DNA from: Cesiribacteraceae bacterium YIM B00369
GTDB lineage: Bacteria > Bacteroidota > Bacteroidia > Cytophagales > Cyclobacteriaceae
Length of the DNA: 64,000 bases
Direction of reading: 5' to 3'
Assembly (NCBI GenBank): GCA_017948555.1
Contig: JAFMYY010000001.1
Location: 62,001-126,000, forward strand
Position 1 is the stretch's first letter. Every line of letters starts with the position of its first letter. Below, piece after piece: positions 9,082-17,609 of the stretch. The notes beneath the pieces are model-generated. The model was not told the origin of the DNA and did no database searches. It saw nothing but the letters and a program-made list of their open reading frames with translations. A program made the position numbers and the translations under genes.

Positions 9082-9108
9082 TAAATTTGGGTTTTACTAA
9101 ATTTTAGT
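9082..9108 (+). promoter_or_regulatory. yebC promoter box and overlapping palindrome
   Basis: TAAATTTG (9082-9089) matches the TAnnTTTG box. A perfect 6-1-6 palindrome, ACTAAATTTTAGT (9096-9108), covers the predicted start site and abuts the yebC ATG, a good place for a repressor. The same palindrome, in inverse orientation, precedes the Rrf2 gene at 51281-51293. Confidence 0.5.
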
Positions 9109-9837
9109 ATGGGAAGAGCATTTGAATTTCGCAAGACCAGAAAACTGAAACGCTGGTCAACCATGAGTAAAACCTTTACCCGTATAGGGAAGGATATCGT
9201 AATGGCAGTAAAAGAGGGTGGGGGCGATCCGGAAAACAATGCAAGGCTTCGGGCAGTCATTCAAAATGCCAAGGCGGTAAACATGCCTAAGGATAATGTG
9301 GAGCGTGCTATTAAGCGGGCAACCTCCAAGGATACCTCAAATTATAAAGAAGTAATGTTTGAAGGGTATGCTCCCCATGGAGTGGCCATATTGGTGGAAA
9401 CGGCAACGGATAATAATATGCGTACCGTAGCCAACCTGAGGAGTTACTTTAACAAGTGCGATGGCAACCTGAGTGTATCCGGCTCAGTGGATTTTATGTT
9501 TGAGCATAAGTGCCACTTTAAAATTACCAATACAGGGCAGGATGTGGAAGAACTGGAGCTGGAGCTGATTGATTTTGGTGCTGAAGAGGTTTTTGCTGAT
9601 GAAGAGGGAATTATGATTTATGCTCCTTTTGAAGAGTATGGGAAGCTGCAGAAAGCACTGGAAGAAAAAGGATTTGAAGTAATAAGTTCAGGCTTTGAGC
9701 GCATACCAATGGATGTGAAGCACCTTGATGAAGAGCAACGCGCTGATGTGGAGAAGCTCCTTGAAAAGCTTGAAGAAGATGATGATGTTCAGCATGTATA
9801 CCATAACATGGCTGAAGAAGAAGGAGAAGAAGACTGA
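9109..9837 (+). CDS. yebC: YebC/PmpR family protein
   Basis: The 242-residue length and the sequence fit YebC/PmpR/TACO1: a basic N-terminus (GRAFEFRKTRKLKRWSTMSK), FTRIGKDIVMAVKEGGGDPE, NMPKDNVERAIKRA, and the middle block YEGYAPHGVAILVETATDNN-like. The C-terminus is very acidic. The family was first described as DNA-binding regulators and is now also linked to translation of proline-rich stretches. The ATG at 9109 directly follows the palindrome and promoter box, which supports this start. A strong hairpin terminator follows. Confidence 0.9.
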   Translation: MGRAFEFRKTRKLKRWSTMSKTFTRIGKDIVMAVKEGGGDPENNARLRAVIQNAKAVNMPKDNVERAIKRATSKDTSNYKEVMFEGYAPHGVAILVETATDNNMRTVANLRSYFNKCDGNLSVSGSVDFMFEHKCHFKITNTGQDVEELELELIDFGAEEVFADEEGIMIYAPFEEYGKLQKALEEKGFEVISSGFERIPMDVKHLDEEQRADVEKLLEKLEEDDDVQHVYHNMAEEEGEED

Positions 9838-9863
9838 TCTTCGATAAGCATAGATAAAATAAG

Positions 9864-9896
9864 AAAAACCGGTTCTCCTGAGTTCCGGTTTTTTTT
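9864..9896 (+). terminator. Intrinsic terminator after yebC
   Basis: The stem AAAAACCGG (9864-9872) pairs with CCGGTTTTT (9885-9893) and is followed by T to 9896. The A-run on the other side lets it also serve the convergent LacI-type gene. Confidence 0.75.
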
Positions 9897-9999
9897 ATGT
9901 CTGAAAATGATTGAATACGGGTTAAGAATTAAAAAAAAAAGATACAGACACTCTGCTCTGTGCTTAGCTGCGGATTTTTTATTCAGGAAAAACCACGGG

Positions 10000-11019
10000 C
10001 TAAATCCTTCTGGATGAATTCCGGACAATAAGCTGTGTTTTTAGAATTATGGTTTGGGGAGTATAGCTGTCGGAATTCTTTATCTGCTCCAGTGCGTGTC
10101 TGGCTGCAATCTGGCCCATTTGGTAGGTGGGCTGAGATAAAGTAGTTAAGGAAGGTTCTATAAGGGCAGAAGCGGGTTCGTTGGTAAAGCCTACTATGGC
10201 CACCTGGCCGGGTATTTTGATTCCTTTTTCCTTTAATATCAGCATTGCCTGTATAGCGGCAGGATCGTTTATGGCAAAAATAGCATCCGGAGGGTTAGGA
10301 AGGTTCATGAGAGAATTAACCTGCTGTACAATGTCCTCTTCCGTTAAGGTGCTGTGGCGGATAAGGTTCTCATCTGCCTCAATGTTGTTTTCCCTGAGCG
10401 CATCGAGGTAGCCTCTGAGCCTGTTTTTGCTTATAGCCAGCTTTTCCGGACCCGACAGGTGTGCAATTCTTCTGCAGCCCTGCTGAATCAGGTGTTCAGT
10501 GCCTTTAAAGGCTCCGTCATGGTCATCCACAATTACTTTGGTGGTATCAATTTCTTCGCAAACCCTGTCAAAGAAAACCAGCGGAATGCCTCTTGCATAA
10601 ATAGAGTGCAGGTGATCGTAATTTTTAGTTTCTCTGGAAAGGGAAATCAAAAGCCCGTCGACCCTGCTCGAAACAAGGGTGTGTACGTTTTTAATTTCTG
10701 TTTCGTAAGATTCATTCGACTGACAGATCATTACGTTGTAATTTCTTTTAGCTGCCAGTTCCTGCATGCCACTGATGTTGGCTGCAAAGAAGTGGGGAAC
10801 AAGGTCGGGCACGATAATTCCCAGCGTATTCGTTCTGTTGCTGCGCAGACTTTGAGCAATCAGGTTAGGCTCGTAATTCATCTTTTGAGCCATTTCCATT
10901 ACTGCTTTTTTTGTCTCCGGTTTTACCTCATCCATGCCCCGTAAAGCGCGGGAAACGGTGGAGATGGAAATGTCCAGTTTTAAAGCAATATCGCGGATGG
11001 TAACCTGTCCTTTCTTCAT
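10000..11019 (-). CDS. LacI family transcriptional regulator, probable galactose operon regulator
   Basis: A 339-residue LacI/GalR protein. The N-terminal helix-turn-helix is clear (VTIRDIALKLDISISTVSRA, residues 6-25), followed by the hinge helix NYEPNLIAQSLRSNRTNT and a periplasmic-binding-protein-like sensor domain (NTLGIIVPDLVPHFFA onward). It binds operator DNA as a dimer and responds to a small sugar ligand. It is divergent from galM-galK-galT across a 416-nt gap, so galactose or a derivative is the likely effector. The gap contains two related candidate operators (11136-11147 and 11411-11423). Confidence 0.9.
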   Translation of the reverse strand: MKKGQVTIRDIALKLDISISTVSRALRGMDEVKPETKKAVMEMAQKMNYEPNLIAQSLRSNRTNTLGIIVPDLVPHFFAANISGMQELAAKRNYNVMICQSNESYETEIKNVHTLVSSRVDGLLISLSRETKNYDHLHSIYARGIPLVFFDRVCEEIDTTKVIVDDHDGAFKGTEHLIQQGCRRIAHLSGPEKLAISKNRLRGYLDALRENNIEADENLIRHSTLTEEDIVQQVNSLMNLPNPPDAIFAINDPAAIQAMLILKEKGIKIPGQVAIVGFTNEPASALIEPSLTTLSQPTYQMGQIAARHALEQIKNSDSYTPQTIILKTQLIVRNSSRRI

Positions 11020-11100
11020 AGGAAAACCCTTTTTAAACCTGATTTATGCGTAAATATAAAAAATGAAATGAAATGTAGCCGGTTCGGGTGGCCTAATATA

Positions 11101-11108
11101 CAAATATA
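11101..11108 (-). promoter_or_regulatory. Promoter box of the LacI-type regulator
   Basis: The minus-strand sequence TATATTTG matches TAnnTTTG about 80 nt upstream of the regulator ATG. No well-spaced upstream TTG was found. Confidence 0.4.
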
Positions 11109-11135
11109 AAAGTAGTTACAGAAATACGATCCTGA

Positions 11136-11147
11136 GCAAACGTTACC
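11136..11147. promoter_or_regulatory. Candidate LacI-type operator A
   Basis: GCAAACGTTACC (reverse complement GGTAACGTTTGC) has the central AACGTT common in LacI-family sites. It lies upstream of the regulator's own promoter box. Confidence 0.35.
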
Positions 11148-11388
11148 GGAATCGTTTTTTTCTCAATTTGTATTGGTTTGATTATGATTCCAGTGGTGTT
11201 TGTGTTAATTTTTGGCTCATTATTTAGTTTTTGTAGAATAATGTTTGTTTGCAACAGGATTCAGGACAGGCATTGCCGGTTTTGAAGGATCTCTGAAAAA
11301 ACATTATATTTAAAATATGCGGAATTATGAAGGCGGGCAAAAATGCTTTTTTTTGCAGGTTCATCTTATCTGCTGTCTGAGCTGAAAA

Positions 11389-11423
11389 TAAATTTGCAGG
11401 CCTTCTTTAGGGTAACCGTTAAT
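11389..11423 (+). promoter_or_regulatory. gal operon promoter box and candidate operator B
   Basis: TAAATTTG (11389-11396) predicts a start near 11401, 35 nt before the galM ATG. GGTAACCGTTAAT (11411-11423), with a TAAC-C-GTTA palindrome, sits just downstream of that start, where a bound LacI protein would block transcription. It shares GGTAAC with site A. Confidence 0.45.
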
Positions 11424-11435
11424 TATAAAGAAATT

Positions 11436-12506
11436 ATGAACATTGATAAATCTGATTTTGGGAAGCTTGCAAATGGTGCTCCCGCCTTTTTATTTACACT
11501 TTCGAACGGTAAAGGTGCGGAGGTCGATATTTCTAATTACGGAGGTATTGTAGTAGCTGTCCGGGTACCTGATAAATCGGGAAAGATTGAAGATGTTGTT
11601 TTAGGCTTCAGTTCAGTTGAAGGTTATTATGCTGATGAATACCTGAAGGAAGGGCCCTATTTTGGGGCGGTAATAGGAAGGTTTGGAAACAGGATTGCCA
11701 ACGGAAAATTCAGCCTTAATGGGACTGAATATACACTGGCTGCCAACAACGGGCCAAATCACCTCCATGGCGGGCTAAAAGGATTTGATAAAGTGCTGTG
11801 GGAAGCGGAGGAGTTAAATACAGGCAGTGAGGTGGGAGTGAAGCTTACATACCTCAGTAAAGATATGGAGGAAGGTTATCCCGGTAATCTGTCGGTGGAA
11901 GTTACCTATTTGCTTACAGGTGAAAATGAGCTGAAAATCGAATACAAAGCAACCACTGATAAAGCAACCATTGTTAACCTGACCAACCACTCTTATTTTA
12001 ACCTTGCCGGAAATGCAAAAGGCGATGTTTTAGGGCATGAGGTAATGGTAAATGCAGATAGTTTTGTGCCTGTGGATGATACTTTAATTCCGCTGGGAGG
12101 GCTTCAGGAAGTTGCAGGAAGCGCCTTTGATTTCAGAAGTCCCCGGACTTTAGGCGAAGGAATTGAAGCTGATGACCGGCAGATAAAAAACGGACATGGA
12201 TATGACCATTGCTGGGTGACTGGAAAAGAAGGAGAGATGAAACTGGCTGCCACAGCTTATGAACTGGGAAGCGGAAGGCTGCTGGAGGTTTATACTACAG
12301 AGCCGGGTGTGCAGGTTTATACAGCTAACTTCCTTACAGGTAAGCTTACAGGCAAAGAGGGAGTACCTTATAAAAGGCGCTACGGGCTGTGCTTTGAAAC
12401 TGAGCATTTCCCTGATTCACCTAACAGGCCTGACTTTCCTTCAGTGGAGTTAAAGCCGGGGGAGGAGTATAATACTAAAACCACCTTTAAATTCGCAGTA
12501 AAATAA
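11436..12506 (+). CDS. galM: Aldose 1-epimerase (galactose mutarotase)
   Basis: The enzyme (356 residues from ATG 11436) interconverts alpha and beta anomers of galactose or glucose in the first Leloir step. Family motifs are present: FGAVIGRFGNRIANGKF, NHLHGG (about 108-113), NLTNHSYFNLAG with the catalytic His, and FETEHFPDSPNRPDFPS with the catalytic Glu (about 321-323). No signal peptide is seen with this start, so it is cytoplasmic. An upstream in-frame ATG at 11343 is rejected because a promoter box lies inside that extension. It is the first gene of the gal operon. Confidence 0.93.
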   Translation: MNIDKSDFGKLANGAPAFLFTLSNGKGAEVDISNYGGIVVAVRVPDKSGKIEDVVLGFSSVEGYYADEYLKEGPYFGAVIGRFGNRIANGKFSLNGTEYTLAANNGPNHLHGGLKGFDKVLWEAEELNTGSEVGVKLTYLSKDMEEGYPGNLSVEVTYLLTGENELKIEYKATTDKATIVNLTNHSYFNLAGNAKGDVLGHEVMVNADSFVPVDDTLIPLGGLQEVAGSAFDFRSPRTLGEGIEADDRQIKNGHGYDHCWVTGKEGEMKLAATAYELGSGRLLEVYTTEPGVQVYTANFLTGKLTGKEGVPYKRRYGLCFETEHFPDSPNRPDFPSVELKPGEEYNTKTTFKFAVK

Positions 12507-12546
12507 TATACCTGTTGCTGCTTTTATGAAGTGCTACTTAGCTTTT

Positions 12547-12578
12547 CTGAACCCGCCTTTGCTAAGAGGCGGGTTCAG
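12547..12578 (+). other. Strong hairpin between galM and galK
   Basis: A perfect 12-bp stem (CTGAACCCGCCT, 12547-12558, with its complement at 12567-12578) and an 8-nt loop. No T-run follows on either strand, so it is not a standard terminator. It sits in the 148-nt gap between two genes of one pathway. Confidence 0.7.
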
Positions 12579-12654
12579 GGGTGGTTGCAGTGGCTCAGGT
12601 GGCTGAAACAAATTAATTTCCCGATACTTAACAACTGTCTATTTACTTACAATT

Positions 12655-13824
12655 ATGGATGTATCAATACTAAAAGACAAATTTTTTGAACTCTACGGTG
12701 CTGCTCCTCTGATTGTGCGCTCTCCCGGCCGTATAAATTTAATTGGAGAGCATACCGATTACAACGAAGGCTTTGTGCTTCCTGCCGCCATTGATAAAGA
12801 AATGGTGCTGGCAGTAGCAAAAAATAATACTGATAAATGTCGCTTGCATTCTGTTGATTATAATGAATCGGCAGAGTTCAGTCTTAAAGATCTGAAGCCG
12901 TCAGATACTGCCTGGGCTAATTACATTTTAGGAGTGGCAGACCAGCTGAAAAAAGCAGGGCATACAATTGAGGGTTTTGACTGTGTGTTTGGTGGCGACA
13001 TCCCTATGGGGGCAGGTCTGTCTTCCTCCGCTGCCCTGGAATGTGGTGCCGGTTATGCGCTGAGCGAGCTTTTTAAACTGGATATTGAAAAAACGCAGTT
13101 AGTGAAATTTGCCCAGAAGGCCGAACATACCTTTGCCGGCGTGCAGTGCGGAATAATGGATCAGTTCGCCAGTGTAATGGGTAAGAAAGATCATGCCATC
13201 CGCCTGGATTGCCGTTCCCTGGAATTCAGCTATTTTCCTATTAACCTCAGGAATTACCAGGTAGTGCTTTGCGATACGCAGGTAAAGCATTCGCTGGCAA
13301 GCTCGGAGTATAATACCCGCCGGAAAGAATGTGAGCGGGGCGTGGCTGCAGTAAAGGAAAAGTACCCTGAGGTGAATAGCCTGCGCGATATTTCCCTGCA
13401 GATGTTGAATGAAGTTAAGGAGCAGCTGGACCCTGTTGTATATAAAAGGTGCTCCTTTGTAATAGAAGAAAATGAGCGCCTGTTAAGTGGTTGTGCACTT
13501 CTGGAAGAAGGTGACATTGCAGGCTTTGGTAAGAAAATGTATGGATCTCATGACGGGCTTTCGGAAAATTACGAGGTGAGCTGTAAGGAGCTGGATTTCC
13601 TGGTGGATTATACCAGAGATAAGGAATATGTTGTTGGAGCCAGGATGATGGGAGGTGGTTTTGGTGGTTGTACTATCAATCTGGTAGCTATCGATCAAAA
13701 AGATACCTTTATCGCCGGCATCCGGGAAGCATATAAGGAGAAGTTTAATATCGACATGAAAACTTATGAAGTGGCTGTTAAAGATGGTACAGGCAGGGTA
13801 GAGGTGGCAAATGCAACTGCTTAA
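12655..13824 (+). CDS. galK: Galactokinase
   Basis: This 389-residue GHMP kinase phosphorylates alpha-galactose with ATP to galactose 1-phosphate. It has the galactokinase signature SPGRINLIGEHTDYNEG (residues 23-39), the ATP loop MGAGLSSSAALECG (about 118-131), the FAGVQCGIMDQFAS block with the catalytic Asp, and GARMMGGGFGGCTINLV near the C-terminus. The length is normal. It lies between galM (148 nt, with a strong hairpin in the gap) and galT (44 nt), so it is read as part of the gal operon. Confidence 0.96.
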   Translation: MDVSILKDKFFELYGAAPLIVRSPGRINLIGEHTDYNEGFVLPAAIDKEMVLAVAKNNTDKCRLHSVDYNESAEFSLKDLKPSDTAWANYILGVADQLKKAGHTIEGFDCVFGGDIPMGAGLSSSAALECGAGYALSELFKLDIEKTQLVKFAQKAEHTFAGVQCGIMDQFASVMGKKDHAIRLDCRSLEFSYFPINLRNYQVVLCDTQVKHSLASSEYNTRRKECERGVAAVKEKYPEVNSLRDISLQMLNEVKEQLDPVVYKRCSFVIEENERLLSGCALLEEGDIAGFGKKMYGSHDGLSENYEVSCKELDFLVDYTRDKEYVVGARMMGGGFGGCTINLVAIDQKDTFIAGIREAYKEKFNIDMKTYEVAVKDGTGRVEVANATA

Positions 13825-13868
13825 TGCGCAGACTTCTGATTTTTTTAACACTTTAAAATATACCTTAA

Positions 13869-14918
13869 ATGGGGCAGTTTAATTTCGAAGATCATTCACA
13901 CAGACGATATAATCCACTAACCGGCGACTGGGTACAGGTGTCGCCACACCGTGCCAAACGACCATGGCAGGGGCAGGAGGAGGAAGTATCTGAAGCTAAG
14001 CGGCCGGAATACGATCCAAAATGTTACCTCTGTCCGGGTAACACAAGAGCCAATGGCGAAAAGAACCCTGATTATACCGGTACTTATTCATTCCAAAACG
14101 ATTTTGCGGCTATAGCCGATGATGTGCCTACGGGCAAGCTGGAAGAGGGGGAGCTTTTCCTGGCAAAGAGTGAAAGAGGCCTTTGCAAGGTAATTTGCTT
14201 TTCGCCCCGCCACGACCTTACCATTCCCGAAATGGAAGTGGAGGAAATTGCCAAAGTAGTGGAGTTGTGGCAAAAGGAATATGCTGAGTTAGGTGCTAAG
14301 GATTTTATCAACTATGTGCAGATTTTTGAGAATAAAGGAGCAGTAATGGGGTGCTCCAATCCGCACCCTCATGGCCAGATATGGGCACAGGAATCAATTC
14401 CGGACGAGCCGGCTAAGAAGCAGAATAATTTCAGCAGCTATTTCCAAAAGCATGGCAGAACCATGGTGTCAGATTATCTGAAGGCTGAGCTGGGGAAGAA
14501 GGAGCGTATCCTGTTTGAGAATGATCATTTTGTGGGGCTGGTGCCTTTCTGGGCAGTATGGCCATACGAGGCCATGATCGTGCCAAAGCGGCATGTGGCA
14601 AGCGTAGCGGAGCTTAACGAGGCTGAAGTTAAAGGCCTTGCCGATGCTTATAAGCAGCTCACTGTGATGTATGATAATATTTTCAGAATCTCTTTTCCTT
14701 ATTCAGCGGGTATCCATCAGGCACCAACTGACGGAAAAGATCATCCTGAGTGGGATATGCACATGGTGTTTTATCCGCCTCTCCTTCGCTCTGCCACTGT
14801 TAAAAAGTTCATGGTAGGCTACGAAATGCTGGCCACTCCCCAGCGTGATATTACCGCCGAAACCAGTGCAGCCAGGTTACGGGAATTACCAAAAGTGCAT
14901 TATAAAAAACAGCAGTAA
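13869..14918 (+). CDS. galT: Galactose-1-phosphate uridylyltransferase
   Basis: This 349-residue enzyme exchanges UMP between UDP-glucose and galactose 1-phosphate. It has the N-terminal substrate motif NPLTGDWVQVSPHRAKRPW, metal-site cysteines C52 and C55 (KCYLCPGN), and the nucleophile motif NPHPHGQ (164-170; the second His is the expected UMP acceptor). The second HIT-like half carries HQAPTDGKDHPEWDMHM. It is the last gene of the operon, followed by a strong terminator. No galE (UDP-galactose epimerase) lies nearby, so the last Leloir step must be encoded elsewhere. Confidence 0.96.
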   Translation: MGQFNFEDHSHRRYNPLTGDWVQVSPHRAKRPWQGQEEEVSEAKRPEYDPKCYLCPGNTRANGEKNPDYTGTYSFQNDFAAIADDVPTGKLEEGELFLAKSERGLCKVICFSPRHDLTIPEMEVEEIAKVVELWQKEYAELGAKDFINYVQIFENKGAVMGCSNPHPHGQIWAQESIPDEPAKKQNNFSSYFQKHGRTMVSDYLKAELGKKERILFENDHFVGLVPFWAVWPYEAMIVPKRHVASVAELNEAEVKGLADAYKQLTVMYDNIFRISFPYSAGIHQAPTDGKDHPEWDMHMVFYPPLLRSATVKKFMVGYEMLATPQRDITAETSAARLRELPKVHYKKQQ

Positions 14919-14982
14919 GCTAATAAGAACAGGGGGGGGTATAGCCTTCAGAATTTGAAACCTATAAAAGAGTAAGATAAAG

Positions 14983-15016
14983 AACCGGAAATTGCTTCCG
15001 GTTTTTTTTTTTTTTT
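14983..15016 (+). terminator. Intrinsic terminator of the gal operon
   Basis: A perfect 8-bp stem AACCGGAA (14983-14990) with TTCCGGTT (14996-15003), a 5-nt loop, and an uninterrupted T-run to 15016. It lies 65 nt after the galT stop. Confidence 0.9.
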
Positions 15017-15192
15017 GATTGTTTATTGGTCAGGGTGTGGTGCCAGTCCTGTAATCTTAATATAAAGTATCAGGCAGTATACCCGGGGGAGGTTGTGCTA
15101 AGCTTAGCTTTTAGTAAGTCTGTATGCCGCGCATTTTCAGATTAGATTCCACCATTATATTACATTTCAGACGAAACATCTTCAGTACCTCA

Positions 15193-15200
15193 TATATTTG
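15193..15200 (+). promoter_or_regulatory. Promoter-like box before the TIG/Kelch gene
   Basis: TATATTTG fits TAnnTTTG, but no spaced TTG precedes it and the leader would be about 250 nt, so its use is uncertain. Confidence 0.3.
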
Positions 15201-15458
15201 TAAAACAGTTTACGATTAAGAATCCTGCAATTGGCTTAACAATTTACACGTATTAAGAAGGCGTTGAATGGTTTCTATCTTGCTTTTACAATAGGTAACC
15301 TGCAATTAGCAGAATATAAACCGGTAAAAAGTAGAATGGAGGCTTAAGAGTTGCCTGTATCAGTGAGAAATCTGACCTGTGAAAAAGCCTGTGAAGGCAT
15401 TGTATATTCAATGAGTACCTGTGTCTTTTACGGATAACAAATATCATTCTGCAAAAAA

Positions 15459-17192
15459 ATGCAAGCAAAACCTTTCTTTCTGTTAGTTCTGAGCTTTTTC
15501 ATATTGTGGAGCTGTGAAAAAGAAGAAGAATTCCGAAAACCATCACTCGGTTTGATTCAGGCAGCCGATATTTCACCTAACTCAGCAAACGTAAGCGCAA
15601 AAATCCTGCATCCGGGAAGTGAAAAGACCATAGAATCCGGGTTCGTCTGGAAAACGTCTTCATCAAATTTAAATATTTCAGATTCCGATACTCACACAGC
15701 TATCTCCTCCTCCGGTAGTTTGGAGAGCGGGATATTATCTGCCACTTTAACCGGACTGGAAGCAGGGATAACCTACTATGTGAAAGCTTATGTCCGGACG
15801 AATACAGATACATATTATTCTTTGGAAGGATCCTTTAATACCTTAGGTCCTCTTCTGGAAACTATTGCTCCTGATAAAGGGAGCAAAGGAACCGAAGTGA
15901 CGCTTACCGGAAAGTTTTATGGATCCAGGCCTGAAAATACCAGGGTAGTAGTAGGAACGGCTGAAGCCAAAGTCATAGAAGCTTCGGAAAACCAGATAAA
16001 ATTTATTGTCCCTGCCTCTTACGCTGGCAGCCAATTTATCAAAATTCAAATCAATGGAGTAAGTAGCAAAAACTCCTTGCCATTCGAATATCTCCATAAT
16101 TTCAGCTACTCCCCTGCTGAAGTAAGAGCAGGTAAAATTCTTACTGTAACACTATCAGCCAGGGATTCTGATAATATTTACAGGATTAACGGGCTTGAAG
16201 CCAAACAGAAGTGGGAATGGCTAATCCCTTCGGGAGTCCAGATAGGGTTGGAAATTCCTCCGGACGTGGTTCCCGGAGTAGCAACTTTTGAGGTGGAGGA
16301 TGTAAATGGGAATCCCTGGGTAAATATTTCTGAAAAGCCCCTGACCATCCTTCCAGGTGGTACCTGGACTCAAAAGCAGGATTTTGTCGGAAAAAGTGGA
16401 GTTGCTCAGGGCTTTGCCATACAAGATGCAGGGTACATGGTGATAGGGGATGAACTTTACAAATACACCCCGGCATCTGATTCATGGACCTACCTTTTAA
16501 GCTTTCCTGTTAACACCAATTTTCGTTCAAATGGTGGAGCGAGCTTTGTTGCAGAAGAAAAGGCGTTTTTCCTGGTAAAGAACCGCCTGTGGTGTTTTGA
16601 TCCTGCCACTCAGACTTTAAATGAAAAATCAGGATTTCCAGGTAGAGAGAGGAGGTTTTCTCTCGTATTTTCAAATGGTACAAATGGCTACGCCGGACTC
16701 GGAGCTGAAACCATGGAAGGAGGATTGTATAATAAATTATCTGATTTCTGGAAATACAACCCAGGCTCCGATAGCTGGACTCAGGTCTCTGATTTTCCTG
16801 ATTCCGACAGGAAATTGTTGGTAAAGGGAGTCCATTTGAATAATATGGGATATATAATAGAAGAAAATGGAGGTGCCTGGAGCTATGATTACACTTCCGA
16901 TACCTTTACCAGACTGAAAATTCCGGTCCATTTTGATGTGGATGGAGTTCTTTTCGTAATGAACAATAAGCTATACTATGGAATGGGAAATTGTTGTGAT
17001 ACCCAAATCTATGAGTACGATCCCGCAAAGGATATCCAAATTGAAGAAGTTAGCTTTGAAGGGCATGGTAGAATGGGCGCTTTCTCCTTTGTAATTAATA
17101 ATAAAGCCTACATTGGTGCCGGAATGAGTATTGAAAATCAAACCTATTTCAATCTTTCAGATGTGTGGGAGTTTATTCCGGGCTTGCAATGA
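15459..17192 (+). CDS. Lipoprotein with fibronectin-like, IPT/TIG and Kelch-like regions
   Basis: This 577-residue protein has a lipoprotein signal with Cys19 (FFILWSCEKEEE). A fibronectin-III-like region follows (about 30-125; ESGFVWKTSS, then GITYYVKAYVRT), then an IPT/TIG domain (about 128-200; IAPDKGSKGTEVTLTGKFYG). The C-terminal ~280 residues resemble a Kelch propeller with recurring W-KY-P-SDSW strands (YKYTPASDSWT, FWKYNPGSDSWTQ, VWEFIPG). It is expected at the outer membrane. The ligand is unknown. It is monocistronic, and its base composition looks slightly more AT-rich than the flanking genes. Confidence 0.75.
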   Translation: MQAKPFFLLVLSFFILWSCEKEEEFRKPSLGLIQAADISPNSANVSAKILHPGSEKTIESGFVWKTSSSNLNISDSDTHTAISSSGSLESGILSATLTGLEAGITYYVKAYVRTNTDTYYSLEGSFNTLGPLLETIAPDKGSKGTEVTLTGKFYGSRPENTRVVVGTAEAKVIEASENQIKFIVPASYAGSQFIKIQINGVSSKNSLPFEYLHNFSYSPAEVRAGKILTVTLSARDSDNIYRINGLEAKQKWEWLIPSGVQIGLEIPPDVVPGVATFEVEDVNGNPWVNISEKPLTILPGGTWTQKQDFVGKSGVAQGFAIQDAGYMVIGDELYKYTPASDSWTYLLSFPVNTNFRSNGGASFVAEEKAFFLVKNRLWCFDPATQTLNEKSGFPGRERRFSLVFSNGTNGYAGLGAETMEGGLYNKLSDFWKYNPGSDSWTQVSDFPDSDRKLLVKGVHLNNMGYIIEENGGAWSYDYTSDTFTRLKIPVHFDVDGVLFVMNNKLYYGMGNCCDTQIYEYDPAKDIQIEEVSFEGHGRMGAFSFVINNKAYIGAGMSIENQTYFNLSDVWEFIPGLQ

Positions 17193-17329
17193 AAAAGTTT
17201 TGCCCGTGTTTCGCAGGGTGATTTTAGCCTGATCAAACCCCTGATCATCAGGGAACAATCAGGGGCTGGAATGGGATGTTTCAGGAGGGACCGTAAAGGA
17301 TGCCTGTTGGTTATGCCCCTCCTCTGCAA

Positions 17330-17363
17330 ATAAAGCCCTTGGAAGCAATCCTTAGGGCTTTAT
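17330..17363 (+). terminator. Hairpin, possible terminator of the TIG/Kelch gene
   Basis: ATAAAGCCCT (17330-17339) pairs perfectly with AGGGCTTTAT (17354-17363). No long T-run follows. It lies about 140 nt after the stop. Confidence 0.45.
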
Positions 17364-17609
17364 CAATTTATTGAGGAACAAGCAGGGGAACATGTATCTG
17401 ATTCCTGTAATGAGTTATACGTCCGTGAGAAAAACCGGAAGATACCTGTGTCATAAATTCCCCAATGCTAAAAATATAGCGTTTTACAGCAACTGAAACG
17501 AAAATTTTCCAGTTTTTATAGAAGTCCGGATTATGGTTATGGAAGTTTAGCCCCTGCTTTTTCATTTAATAAATAAAAAAGCATATAAGTATTGTTAACA
17601 CAGGCTTCA

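Larger units (their letters stand above)
8580..9108. other. Regulatory gap between lipid kinase and yebC
   Basis: This 529-nt gap holds a full promoter (8722-8752), a hairpin with T-run (8793-8831), a second promoter box (9082-9089) and a 13-bp palindrome (9096-9108). A 99-codon GTG-start frame (8801-9100) crosses it but begins inside the hairpin and is not accepted as a gene. Confidence 0.55.
11020..11435. promoter_or_regulatory. Divergent control region of lacI-type gene and gal operon
   Basis: The 416-nt gap holds a minus-strand box TATATTTG (plus 11101-11108) for the regulator and a plus-strand box TAAATTTG (11389-11396) for galM. It also holds two GGTAAC-containing near-palindromes. An in-frame ATG at 11343 lies upstream of the plus-strand box, so galM is started at 11436. 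Confidence 0.5.
14919..15458. other. Gap between gal operon and TIG/Kelch lipoprotein gene
   Basis: This 540-nt gap contains the gal terminator (14983-15016) and a promoter-like box (15193-15200). No supported gene was seen. Confidence 0.55.

Noticed and set aside
8801-9100. 99-codon frame before yebC
   Set aside because: It starts with GTG inside the hairpin, has low-complexity hydrophobic sequence and crosses a promoter box.
10354-10944. 196-codon plus-strand frame
   Set aside because: It is antisense to the LacI-type regulator.
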